From DATKEH01 sp035546355 (GTDB lineage: Bacteria > Acidobacteriota > Thermoanaerobaculia > Multivoradales > JAIOJS01): 11,757 nucleotides of DNA. The translations under genes were made by a program, and so were the position numbers. Within the stretch, counting starts at the first letter, position 1; every line of letters begins with the position of its first letter. The stretch covers positions 1-11,757 of the forward strand of contig DATKEH010000257.1 of NCBI GenBank assembly GCA_035546355.1. Direction: 5' to 3'. The notes beneath the pieces were generated by a model. That model worked only from the letters and a program-made list of their open reading frames with translations, had not been told where the DNA came from and made no database searches. This document shows positions 1 to 10,462 of the stretch, piece after piece.

Positions 1-2214
1 GGCCCCATCGTGGGCGAAGTAGAGCAGTTGACGGCCGTCGGGCGCCCAGCTCGAAGGGAACTTGCGGAGCGCGTCCTGCCACAGCAGGACCGGTGCCTCG
101 GCCCTGAGCGCGGAGCCGGCGTAGAGATCCAACCGCCCGCCCGCGCCGGCCGAGGCCCAGGCGAGCCGATCCCCCTGCGGCGACCAGGCGACGCAGCACT
201 TGTCGCCCGGGTCGAAGGTGAAGCGGGTCTTGACCTCCCGCGCGAAATCCCAGAGCCAGATCTCCGGAGGCGGGTGCGCGGCGCCGGCGATCCCCACCGC
301 CGCCATCGTCCCGTCCGGCGACAGCCGGGCCTCGGTATAGGGCTCGGCGCCGCCGACGGTCCCCGCCACGTTCCCCTGTCGGTCCCGCCACTCCAGGATG
401 GAGGCCTCGTGGCCCCCGACGCCGGTCTGGTAGGCGAGGACACCGCCGTCGGACGCCGAGAAGACGGCGAGGGCCGCCCCCGGCGCGGCGACGAGACCCT
501 CCGCCAGGGGGAAGGGCTCGCCGCTCGGGGTGAGCTCTCTGCCGTCGACCGGCACGGCCATCAGCGTCGTGCCGCGGGCGAAGAGGAGGTGGCCGGCGGC
601 GTACTCGGCGTTCGAGTCGACCTTCATCAGCTCTCGCGGCTTCCCACCGTCGCGGGAGCCCACGAGCAAGAGATGCTCATCCCCGGACAGGACACCCCCC
701 AGTGTGTCCTCCTGCCGCGCCACGAACAGGAAGCGCCGGCCGTCGGGTAGAAAGCGGGGGTGGCGGTGGCTGGTGTCTCCCCGCTCGCGATCGAGCTCGG
801 TCAGCGGGGTCGGCTCGCCGCCGGACTCGGGGACCAGGAAGAGCCCGGTGCGGGCGCCCGGCGCGAACGCGAGCACCCCTTCGTGGCTCCAGGTGCCTCC
901 CTTGCCGAGGGGCGCCTTACACAGGGTGGTGGGTGGCCCGCCGGCGAGGTCGATCCTCCTGAGGCTGCCGCCGGCGAAGTATGCGAGCCGGCGGCCGTCG
1001 GGCGCCCAGAACGGGTACGCGGCGCCCTCGGTGCCGGGGAGCGGGCGGGCCTCGAGCTGGCCCAGCTCGCGCACCCAGAGGCGGACGGTGCCGTCGGCTT
1101 CCTGCACGGAGTAGGCGAGCTGGCGGCCGTCCGGGGCGACGGCCACCGGCCCGGGCGAGGCCGGGTCGAGATGGAAGGCGCCGCCGGCCGGCGGGGGGAC
1201 GATCGTACGCACCACTTCGCCGGCGGGCTGCCAGGGCTGGGGGCCGAGGAGGATCACCGCCGCGACCCCCAGCAGGGCGGCGCCGCTGGCCAGCGCCACC
1301 CCTCGCCACACCCGCAGCCGCCGCCGCAATCCGGCCTCCTCCTCGCCCTCCGGCTGCGGCCCGGCGCGCTGCGCCTCCTCGAGCTCGAGCCGCGCGTCGG
1401 CGACGTCGTGCAGCCGTCGCGCCGGGTCCTTCTCCAGGCACCGCCGCAGCAGGCGGCGCACGGCGCGGGGGGTGTGGCGCGGCAGCGCCTCCCAGTCGGG
1501 CTCCCGGGTGACGATCGCGGCGAACACGTCGGTGACCGTCTCGCCGCCGAACGGCGACCGGGCGGTCAGCATCTGGTACAGCAGGCAGCCGAAGGCCCAG
1601 ATGTCGGCCCGCCGGTCGACCGGCTTGCCCCGCGCCTGCTCCGGGCTCATGTAGGCCGCCGTGCCGAGCACCACCCCCACCCGGGTGGCCTGGTAGCTCA
1701 GGGTGGGCGAGCGGCTCAGGTCCGGCGCCGCTCCCGGCTCGGGTTCCAGGGCCTTGGCGAGCCCGAAGTCCAGCACCTTGACGCCCCCCTCCGGCGTCAC
1801 CTTGACGTTGGCGGGCTTGAGGTCGCGATGCACGATCCCCTTGCCGTGGGCCGCCTCGAGGCCCTCGGCGACCTGGCGGGCGAGCTCCAGCGCCTCCTCG
1901 ACCGGGATCGGGCCGCGGCCGAGCCGTTCGGCGAGGGTCTCGCCGGCGACCAGCTCGAGCACCAGGAAGCGGCGCCCCTCGACCTCCTCCACGCCGTGGA
2001 TCGCCGCGATGTGGGGGTGGTTCAGGGAGGCGAGCAGCCGGGCCTCGCGCTCGAAACGGCCGAGGCGCTCGGGATCGGCGAGGAAGGCCTCGGGGATGAC
2101 CTTGATCGCCACCTCCCGGCCCAACCGGGTGTCGCGGGCGCGGTAGACCTCACCCATCCCACCCTCGCCGAGCTTGTCGACGACCTCGTAGTGGGCCAGG
2201 GTCGTGCCGATCAC
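1..2214 (-). CDS. Transmembrane Ser/Thr protein kinase with PD40/TolB-type propeller (C-terminus cut by window edge)
   Basis: Eukaryotic-like (Hanks-type) kinase expected to phosphorylate Ser/Thr on cytoplasmic proteins; its target is unknown. The 738 visible residues show a glycine loop G16-E-G-G-M-G21, the VAIK lysine K38, the catalytic loop HRDLKPAN at 129-136 (D131), DFG at 149-151 and an SPE motif at 190-192. A hydrophobic helix at about 306-323 follows an acidic linker. The remainder is extracytoplasmic with repeated xPDGRxLxY motifs (about 360, 402 and later, the last close to the window edge), typical of a TolB-like beta-propeller. The GTG start at 2214 is the first possible start after an in-frame TAG at 2227-2229 and has a GGGGGG purine run just upstream. 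It is a paralogue of the next gene upstream, 128 bp away on the same strand. The stop codon lies outside the window. Confidence 0.95.
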   Translation of the reverse strand, partial: MIGTTLAHYEVVDKLGEGGMGEVYRARDTRLGREVAIKVIPEAFLADPERLGRFEREARLLASLNHPHIAAIHGVEEVEGRRFLVLELVAGETLAERLGRGPIPVEEALELARQVAEGLEAAHGKGIVHRDLKPANVKVTPEGGVKVLDFGLAKALEPEPGAAPDLSRSPTLSYQATRVGVVLGTAAYMSPEQARGKPVDRRADIWAFGCLLYQMLTARSPFGGETVTDVFAAIVTREPDWEALPRHTPRAVRRLLRRCLEKDPARRLHDVADARLELEEAQRAGPQPEGEEEAGLRRRLRVWRGVALASGAALLGVAAVILLGPQPWQPAGEVVRTIVPPPAGGAFHLDPASPGPVAVAPDGRQLAYSVQEADGTVRLWVRELGQLEARPLPGTEGAAYPFWAPDGRRLAYFAGGSLRRIDLAGGPPTTLCKAPLGKGGTWSHEGVLAFAPGARTGLFLVPESGGEPTPLTELDRERGDTSHRHPRFLPDGRRFLFVARQEDTLGGVLSGDEHLLLVGSRDGGKPRELMKVDSNAEYAAGHLLFARGTTLMAVPVDGRELTPSGEPFPLAEGLVAAPGAALAVFSASDGGVLAYQTGVGGHEASILEWRDRQGNVAGTVGGAEPYTEARLSPDGTMAAVGIAGAAHPPPEIWLWDFAREVKTRFTFDPGDKCCVAWSPQGDRLAWASAGAGGRLDLYAGSALRAEAPVLLWQDALRKFPSSWAPDGRQLLYFAHDGA

Positions 2215-2257
2215 CGTCCCCCCCGTCTAGCGAGGGCCTACATTGGCGCCTGGCTGC

Positions 2258-2263
2258 AGTATA
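2258..2263 (-). promoter_or_regulatory. Candidate -10 box for the downstream kinase gene
   Basis: The minus strand reads TATACT here, one mismatch from the sigma-70 -10 consensus and the most AT-rich spot in the 128 bp gap between the two kinase genes. Transcription would begin near 2251 and leave a leader of about 37 nt before the GTG start at 2214. I see no convincing -35 element, so this is a weak call. If real, the second kinase can be transcribed independently of the first. Confidence 0.3.
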
Positions 2264-2342
2264 CAGAGGCCGTGCCGGGGCTGGTTGCGGGATGAGGCGG
2301 CGTACTCGCCTGGCGTCGTGCGAGCGGCCTCGAGCGTTGCGT

Positions 2343-5042
<2,700 letters not shown>

Positions 5043-5097
5043 GGAGCGTCCACAGGTGCCGGGTGCGCGGGCCGCGCCAGCCCGGTCGAGACGTGGG

Positions 5098-6282
5098 TCA
5101 ATCGGGGCTCCGGCCCGGGCTACCGATGGCGGCCGCCGCGGCGAGGGCCTGGTCGAGAGCGGCGAGGAAGGCCTTCATCTGCTCGGGCCGGCCGACGGTG
5201 ACCCGCAGGTGGCGGACCAGCGGTGGGAAGGGGCGGCCCACCGCCACCCCGGCGGCGCGCATCGCCTCGCCCACCGCGCCCACCTCGCGGCCGAGATCCA
5301 CCATGAAGAAGCTCGCCTCGGAGGGCAGCGTGGAGAGGCCGCGCTCGGCGAGGGCGGCGACGGTGGCGGCGCGGGTCTCGGCGTTGCGCACCCGGTGCTC
5401 CTCCACCCAGGCGGCGTCGGCGAGCGCGGCGCGGGCCGCCGTCAGGGCGGCGATGTTGAGGTTGTTGCGCGACTGCAGGGCGGCGAGGCGGCGCACGACC
5501 TCGGGGTGGGCGACGGCGTAGCCGATGCGCAGGCCGGCGAGGCCGTAGATCTTGGAGAAGGTGCGCAGCACGACGAGCCGTGGGTGCTGTTCGTCGAGGC
5601 CGACCGCCGACTCGTAGTCGGCGGACAGCACGTAGTGGTGGTAGGCCTCGTCGACGATCACCGCGCCGTCGCCCGGGGCGCGCTCGAGCGCCCGGCGCAC
5701 GGCGGCCCTGGGGGTGAGCGTGGCGGTGGGGTTGTTGGGGTTGCACAGGTAGAGGAGGCCGGCGCCGTCCACGGCCGCCATGCGCTCGACGTCGTGGCCC
5801 CACGCCGCATCTAGCGGCACCTGGACCACCGGTGCGCCGAGCCCCCGCGCGTACTGCTCCAGCGCCTCGTAGGTGGGGTCGGCCACCACCAGCGGCCGGT
5901 CGTCGGCGAGGTAGGCGCGCGCCGCCAGCTGCAGCAGCTCCGCCGAGCCGTTGCCCAGCAGCACCCGCTCCGGCGCGATGCCGTGATGCGCGGCGATCGC
6001 CTCCCGCAGCTCGCCGGAGCGCCCGGACGGGTACTGCCAGGCGATCTCCGCCAGCCGCGCCAGCTCCTGCCGTGCGGCCGGCGCCGGCCCGTAGGGGTTC
6101 TCGTTGAAGTGCAGGCGCAGCGGGCCACCGGGCTCGGCGCCGGCCGGCCGGGGAGGGGCGCTCGGCGACGCCGCCGGGGCGGGCGCGTCGAGGGTGGTGG
6201 CCCGCGCGGCGGGAAGGGCGGCGCCGACGACGCCCATGCCGGCGAGGGCGCCGAACCGGCGGCGTGAGAGCTCGAGGGGCAT
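5098..6282 (-). CDS. HisC-like PLP-dependent aminotransferase (class I/II) with Tat signal peptide
   Basis: A 394-residue fold-type I aminotransferase closest in motifs to histidinol-phosphate aminotransferases. Visible landmarks are the substrate-loop HFNENPYGP at 58-66, NPNNPT at 181-186, DEAY at 211-214 (D211 should contact the PLP ring nitrogen), SK at 243-244 (K244 the Schiff-base lysine), GLRIGY at 250-255, and R360 near the C-terminus, probably the substrate-carboxylate arginine. The N-terminus is unusual for this family: S-R-R-R-F at 6-10, a hydrophobic stretch and an A-R-A site near 26-28 form a Tat signal, followed by an Ala/Pro-rich linker to about 50. The ATG at 6282 follows GGAGG with 6 nt spacing, a strong ribosome site that supports this start and hence the signal. 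Its substrate is uncertain: no other histidine genes are near, so a biosynthetic hisC is doubtful. It is first in line upstream of two kinase genes. Confidence 0.93.
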   Translation of the reverse strand: MPLELSRRRFGALAGMGVVGAALPAARATTLDAPAPAASPSAPPRPAGAEPGGPLRLHFNENPYGPAPAARQELARLAEIAWQYPSGRSGELREAIAAHHGIAPERVLLGNGSAELLQLAARAYLADDRPLVVADPTYEALEQYARGLGAPVVQVPLDAAWGHDVERMAAVDGAGLLYLCNPNNPTATLTPRAAVRRALERAPGDGAVIVDEAYHHYVLSADYESAVGLDEQHPRLVVLRTFSKIYGLAGLRIGYAVAHPEVVRRLAALQSRNNLNIAALTAARAALADAAWVEEHRVRNAETRAATVAALAERGLSTLPSEASFFMVDLGREVGAVGEAMRAAGVAVGRPFPPLVRHLRVTVGRPEQMKAFLAALDQALAAAAAIGSPGRSPD

Positions 6283-6288
6283 GGGGAA

Positions 6289-6305
6289 CCTCCGGCGGGA
6301 TTGTA
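6289..6305 (-). promoter_or_regulatory. Ribosome site plus candidate -10 box of the aminotransferase gene
   Basis: On the minus strand TACAAT (6300-6305), one mismatch from the -10 consensus, lies 17 nt before the ATG, and GGAGG occupies 6289-6293. Transcription would start almost at the ribosome site, giving a very short leader. No clear -35 is visible. The ribosome site is convincing; the promoter is tentative. The box lies in the 153 bp divergent gap shared with the hybrid sensor. Confidence 0.35.
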
Positions 6306-6435
6306 TCCGCGCGGGCCGGGGTGAGGTGGGGTAGCATGGTCGCCCTCCGATGTCGCCACAGCGAAGCGCCCTGCCCCCGGGGCCGAGTCTGCTCGACCCC
6401 GCCGCGGCGTCGGCCGGGGTGGCCGCGGCGCCGGC

Positions 6436-9400
6436 ATGAAGCGTTTCCTGCGCGCCCGCTGGGGGCTGCTGCTGGGCATCCTCGTCGCCCCGTCCTCCGC
6501 GGCCTCGGGTGCCGATCGACCGCCCGCGCCGGACCCCACACTGCGTCTCGGCGACTACGTCCGCGCCAGCTGGGCGCGTGACTCCGGCCTGCCGCAGAAC
6601 ACCGTCCACGCGATCGCCCAGACGCCAGACGGCTACGTCTGGCTGGCCACCGAGGACGGCCTGGCGCGGTTCGACGGCGTGCGCTTCGTCGTCTTCAACG
6701 CCGCCAACACTCCGGCCTTGGGCAGCAATTTCGTGCGAGCGCTGCACGTGGACCCGGGTGGGCGGCTGTGGGTGGGCACCACGCACGCCCTGGCCCGCCG
6801 CGAGGGCGGTGCCTTCGTCGCGGTCGAGGTGGCCGGTCTTCTGCCGCCGGGAGTCGTCTCGGCCCTGCACGTGGATCGCGCCGGGGCGCTGTGGATCGGC
6901 ACCCAGGGCAGCGGCCTCGGCCGCCTGGCTTCCGGGCGGCTGACGATTCTCGCCACGGCGGAGGGTCTCGCCGGCAACGACGTCACCGCGCTGGCCGAGG
7001 CCGACGACGGCGCGATGTGGGTGGCGACCCACTCGGGTCTCAGCCGTGTCGGCGGCGATCGGATCCGCTCCTGGGGCGCGGCGGACGGGTTGCCTTCGGC
7101 GGACGTGCGGGTGGTGCGCAGCGGCCGGGACGGCAGCGTCTGGATCGGCACCGCCGGCGGCTTGGTGAGCTTCCACGATGGCGCCTTTCGCGGCCACCCG
7201 CTGGGCGGCGACAGGGACGAGCTGGTGCGGGAGATCCTGGAGGACGGGGCGGGCACGCTGTGGGTGGGGACGGTGGAGGGCGGCCTGGTACGGCAGGTGG
7301 GCGGACGGCTGGAGCGGCTGGGCCCGTCGGACGGCCTCGCCGACGCGGACGTGCGGGCGCTGCTGATCGACCGCGAGGGGGGGCTGTGGGTGGGCACCAA
7401 CACGCGCGGCGCCCAGCGCCTGAGCAACCCGCGCATCCGCGTGCACGGGGTACCCGAGGGGATGTCGCACGACGTCGCCCTGGGCGTCCTGGCGGATCGC
7501 CAGGGAACGCTCTGGGTGGCGACCTATGGCGGCGGGTTGAACCGCCGCCAGGGCCGCCGCTGGACGACGTTCACCACCGCCGAAGGCCTGGCGACTAACG
7601 TGGTGGTCTCCCTGGCCGAGGCCGGCGCCGGAGGCCTGTGGGTCGGCACGCGAGCGGGCCTGCACCACTTCGACGGCCGCGGGTTCCGCCACCTGGGCCC
7701 GGCGGAGGGCCTCGACGAGGAGCCGGTGCTGGCGCTGCTCGAGGGGGGCGACGGCGCCCTGTGGCTCGGCACCCGCAGCGGGTTGAAGCGCTGGCGGCCC
7801 GATGGCGTGGTGAGCTACTCCACCGCCGACGGGCTGGGCAGCGACATCGTCCTGTCGCTCCTCGAGCGGCGCGACGGCAGCCTCTGGGTGGGCACGGAGG
7901 GGGGCGGCGTCAGCCGGCTGAGCGACGGCGCCATCACCACCTTCTCTCGCGCCGACGGCCTGCCCAGCGACATCGTCCTCACCCTGACCGAGGACCGGGA
8001 CGGCGACCTCTGGCTCGGCACCAACGGCGGTGGGCTGGTGCTCTATCGCGAGGGTCGCTTCCGCGCTTTCACCAGCGCCGACGGGCTGTACGAGGACTGG
8101 GTGGGGCGGGTGCTGGACGACGGCGGCGGGAGCCTGTGGCTCAGCGGCCTGCGCGGGATCTCCCGGGTCCGCAAGGAGAGTCTCGTGGCGTTCGCCGCCG
8201 GCCGCCTCGAGCGCGTCCCGGTCGCGCTCTACGACGAGGCCGACGGCATGCGCAGCGCCGAGTGCAACGGCGGCTTCCAACCGGCCGGCTGGCGCACGGC
8301 CGACGGCAGGATGTGGTTCCCCACCATGCAGGGGGTCGCCGTCGTCGACCCGGCGCGGCTGGCGGCGCCGGAGGCCACCCTGTCGCCGATCGTCGAGGAG
8401 GTGACCGCCGGCCACGGCGCTGCCGGGCCCGCTGTCCCGACGACGCTGCCGCCCGGGGTGAGGGACGTGGAGATCCGCTACACCGCGCCCACGTTCCAGG
8501 TGCCGGAGCGGCTCACGTTCCGCTACCGCCTCGAGGGTTTCGACCGCGAATGGGTCGAAGCGGGCACCCGGCGCGTCGCCTACTACACCAACCTGCAACC
8601 GGGCAGCTATCGGTTCCAGGTGGCGGCGCGGCGGCAGGGGCAGGCCTGGCTGGGCAGCGCCGTGACGTTGCCGATCCAGGTCGTGCCGCTGTGGCACGAG
8701 AGGCAGGCGCTGCGGGTGGCGGCCGCCGCTGCGGTGGTCCTGCTCGGGTTGGCGGTCTTCCGCTGGCGGGTGGGAGCCCTGCGGGCGCGGCAGCACGAGC
8801 TCGCGGCGCTGGTCGCCGCCCGAGAGGAGGCCCTGGAGGCGCTCGGGCAGTCGGAGCGCCGCTACCGGGAGCTCTTCGAGCACCTCTGGGAGGGCGTCTA
8901 CCAGACCTCTCCCGACGGCCGCATGCTGCTCGCCAACCCCGCCCTCGCCCGCATGCTGGGCTACGGTTCGGTCGCGGAGCTGATGCGCCAATCGGTCGTG
9001 TCTCTGTACCACGACCCCAGCGAGCGGGAGCGCCTGGCGGCGGAGCTGACGGCCGCGGGAGAGGTGCACGACCGCCAGGTCACGCTGCAGCGCCGGGACG
9101 GCAGCACCGTCACCGTGCTGCTGAACGTGCGCGAGGTGCGAGACGCCAAGCGCGCGGCGTTGTACTGGGAGGGGACGGTGTTCGACATCACCGGGCGCGA
9201 GCGCCTCGAGCAGCAGGTGCGTCAGCTCCAGAAGATGGAGACCGTCGGCCGGTTGGCCGGCAGCGTGGCGCACGACTTCAACAACCTGCTGACGCCCATC
9301 CTCGGCCACAGCCAGTTGCTGCTGCTGGAATCGCGCGCGATCCCCGCCGTGGCCGACGCCGCCGAGGAGATCCACAAGGCGGCGGAGAGCGCGGCGGCGC

Positions 9401-10377
9401 TGACCCGGCAGCTCCTCGCGGTCAGCCGCCACGAGGCGGCCCAGCCGCGAGTGCTCGACCTCAACGAGGTGGTCCGCGGGATGGAGAAGCTCCTCGTCCG
9501 GCTGCTCGGCGAGAAGATCGCCGTTCGCCTGGCGCTCGACCCGGCGACGGGCCGGGTGCGCGCCGACCAGGGGCAGATCGAGCAGATCCTGCTCAATCTC
9601 GCCGTCAACGCCCGCGACGCGATGCCCGGTGGCGGAACGATCTCGATCGGCACCGAACGCGTCCCCGGCGACCCTGCGCGCGAGCAGGGTGAGCTCTCCG
9701 CGCTGTGGGTGGAGGACACCGGCGAGGGGATCCCCGGCGAGGTGAGGGACAAGCTGTTCGAGCCCTTTTTCACCACCAAGCCGCAAGGCACGGGCCTGGG
9801 CCTGGCGACCGTCGCCGAGGTCGTCGCGTCGAACCACGGCAGCGTCACCGTGGAGAGCGAGCCCGGGAAGGGCGCGGTCTTTCGCGTCCTGTTGCCCGTG
9901 GTGCAGGAGGAGATCGGGCGCCAGATCCCCTCCTCGCCCGTGGTGCCCACCGGCGACCGTGAGACCATCCTGGTGGTCGAGGACCACGAGTCGGTGCGCA
10001 CGCTGGCGGAGCGCGTGTTGGCGGCGGCGGGCTTTCGGGTGCTGGCGGCGGGCAGCGGCGAGGAGGCCGTCGCGCTCGAGGAGCACAGCGCCGACGCCAT
10101 CGACCTCCTGCTGACGGACGTAGGGCTGCCGGGGATGAGCGGCTGCGAGCTGGCCGAACAGCTGCTCGCGCGGCGACCGGGCCTGCGCGTGCTCTACATG
10201 ACCGGCTACGCCGGCGAGGAGCTCGAGCGGCGCGGGCTGCTCGACTCGGCGCCGGTGCTGCTGAAGCCGTTCACCGCCGCCGGCCTGGCGGCGAAGGTGA
10301 GCGAGGCGCTGGCAGCGACTCCCGTGGCGCGCCCGCACCCCCGGCCGCTCGCAGGACCTGGCGACGAACCGGGATGA
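6436..10377 (+). CDS. Hybrid two-component sensor: double propeller, Y_Y_Y, PAS, histidine kinase, receiver
   Basis: A 1313-residue membrane sensor. A signal peptide (about 1-25) precedes 14 reg_prop units carrying L/V-W-x-G/A-T motifs, from about 66 to 640, enough for two seven-bladed propellers. A Y_Y_Y domain (about 675-750) and a single membrane helix (about 758-775) follow. The cytoplasmic part has a PAS domain (about 805-920), HisKA with AHDFNN (phospho-acceptor H946), HATPase with N1054/N1058, DTGEGI at 1094-1099 and GTGLGL at 1118-1123, then a receiver with E1182/D1183, phospho-acceptor D1228, T1256 and K1277. All catalytic residues are present. Unlike the Bacteroides polysaccharide-utilisation hybrids, no DNA-binding domain follows the receiver, so output must pass to a partner not in this window. 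The ATG at 6436 is the first start after an in-frame TGA at 6322-6324. The ribosome site is poor. It ends in TGA. Confidence 0.96.
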   Translation: MKRFLRARWGLLLGILVAPSSAASGADRPPAPDPTLRLGDYVRASWARDSGLPQNTVHAIAQTPDGYVWLATEDGLARFDGVRFVVFNAANTPALGSNFVRALHVDPGGRLWVGTTHALARREGGAFVAVEVAGLLPPGVVSALHVDRAGALWIGTQGSGLGRLASGRLTILATAEGLAGNDVTALAEADDGAMWVATHSGLSRVGGDRIRSWGAADGLPSADVRVVRSGRDGSVWIGTAGGLVSFHDGAFRGHPLGGDRDELVREILEDGAGTLWVGTVEGGLVRQVGGRLERLGPSDGLADADVRALLIDREGGLWVGTNTRGAQRLSNPRIRVHGVPEGMSHDVALGVLADRQGTLWVATYGGGLNRRQGRRWTTFTTAEGLATNVVVSLAEAGAGGLWVGTRAGLHHFDGRGFRHLGPAEGLDEEPVLALLEGGDGALWLGTRSGLKRWRPDGVVSYSTADGLGSDIVLSLLERRDGSLWVGTEGGGVSRLSDGAITTFSRADGLPSDIVLTLTEDRDGDLWLGTNGGGLVLYREGRFRAFTSADGLYEDWVGRVLDDGGGSLWLSGLRGISRVRKESLVAFAAGRLERVPVALYDEADGMRSAECNGGFQPAGWRTADGRMWFPTMQGVAVVDPARLAAPEATLSPIVEEVTAGHGAAGPAVPTTLPPGVRDVEIRYTAPTFQVPERLTFRYRLEGFDREWVEAGTRRVAYYTNLQPGSYRFQVAARRQGQAWLGSAVTLPIQVVPLWHERQALRVAAAAAVVLLGLAVFRWRVGALRARQHELAALVAAREEALEALGQSERRYRELFEHLWEGVYQTSPDGRMLLANPALARMLGYGSVAELMRQSVVSLYHDPSERERLAAELTAAGEVHDRQVTLQRRDGSTVTVLLNVREVRDAKRAALYWEGTVFDITGRERLEQQVRQLQKMETVGRLAGSVAHDFNNLLTPILGHSQLLLLESRAIPAVADAAEEIHKAAESAAALTRQLLAVSRHEAAQPRVLDLNEVVRGMEKLLVRLLGEKIAVRLALDPATGRVRADQGQIEQILLNLAVNARDAMPGGGTISIGTERVPGDPAREQGELSALWVEDTGEGIPGEVRDKLFEPFFTTKPQGTGLGLATVAEVVASNHGSVTVESEPGKGAVFRVLLPVVQEEIGRQIPSSPVVPTGDRETILVVEDHESVRTLAERVLAAAGFRVLAAGSGEEAVALEEHSADAIDLLLTDVGLPGMSGCELAEQLLARRPGLRVLYMTGYAGEELERRGLLDSAPVLLKPFTAAGLAAKVSEALAATPVARPHPRPLAGPGDEPG

Positions 10378-10447
10378 GCGGGACCCGGGCGCGAACGGTT
10401 CCGGTCCTCTCTCACGCCGACCCTAGCGGCCGATCGAGACGACGCGC

Positions 10448-10460
10448 TACACTCCGGGAG
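10448..10460 (+). promoter_or_regulatory. Candidate -10 box and ribosome site of the candidate selenoprotein gene
   Basis: TACACT (10448-10453) resembles a -10 box and GGGAG (10456-10460) a ribosome site. The GGGAG is 2 nt before the ATG at 10463 and 5 nt before a second ATG at 10466. The second spacing is the more usual one, so translation may start at 10466, one residue later. No -35 is visible, and the promoter reading would give an almost leaderless message, so it is tentative. Confidence 0.25.
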
Positions 10461-10462
10461 CG

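Noticed and set aside
5098..10338. A 1746-codon open frame on the minus strand running through the hybrid sensor into the aminotransferase.
   Set aside because: Its 5' two thirds are antisense to a well-supported sensor gene and read as low-complexity Arg/Ala/Gly/His-rich sequence, a by-product of G/C third positions. The real gene starts at 6282 behind GGAGG.
10381..10407. A terminator hairpin after the hybrid sensor.
   Set aside because: GGACCCGG can pair with CCGGTCC only with a bulge and a 12 nt loop, and the following sequence is C/T mixed, not a T run. Too weak to call.
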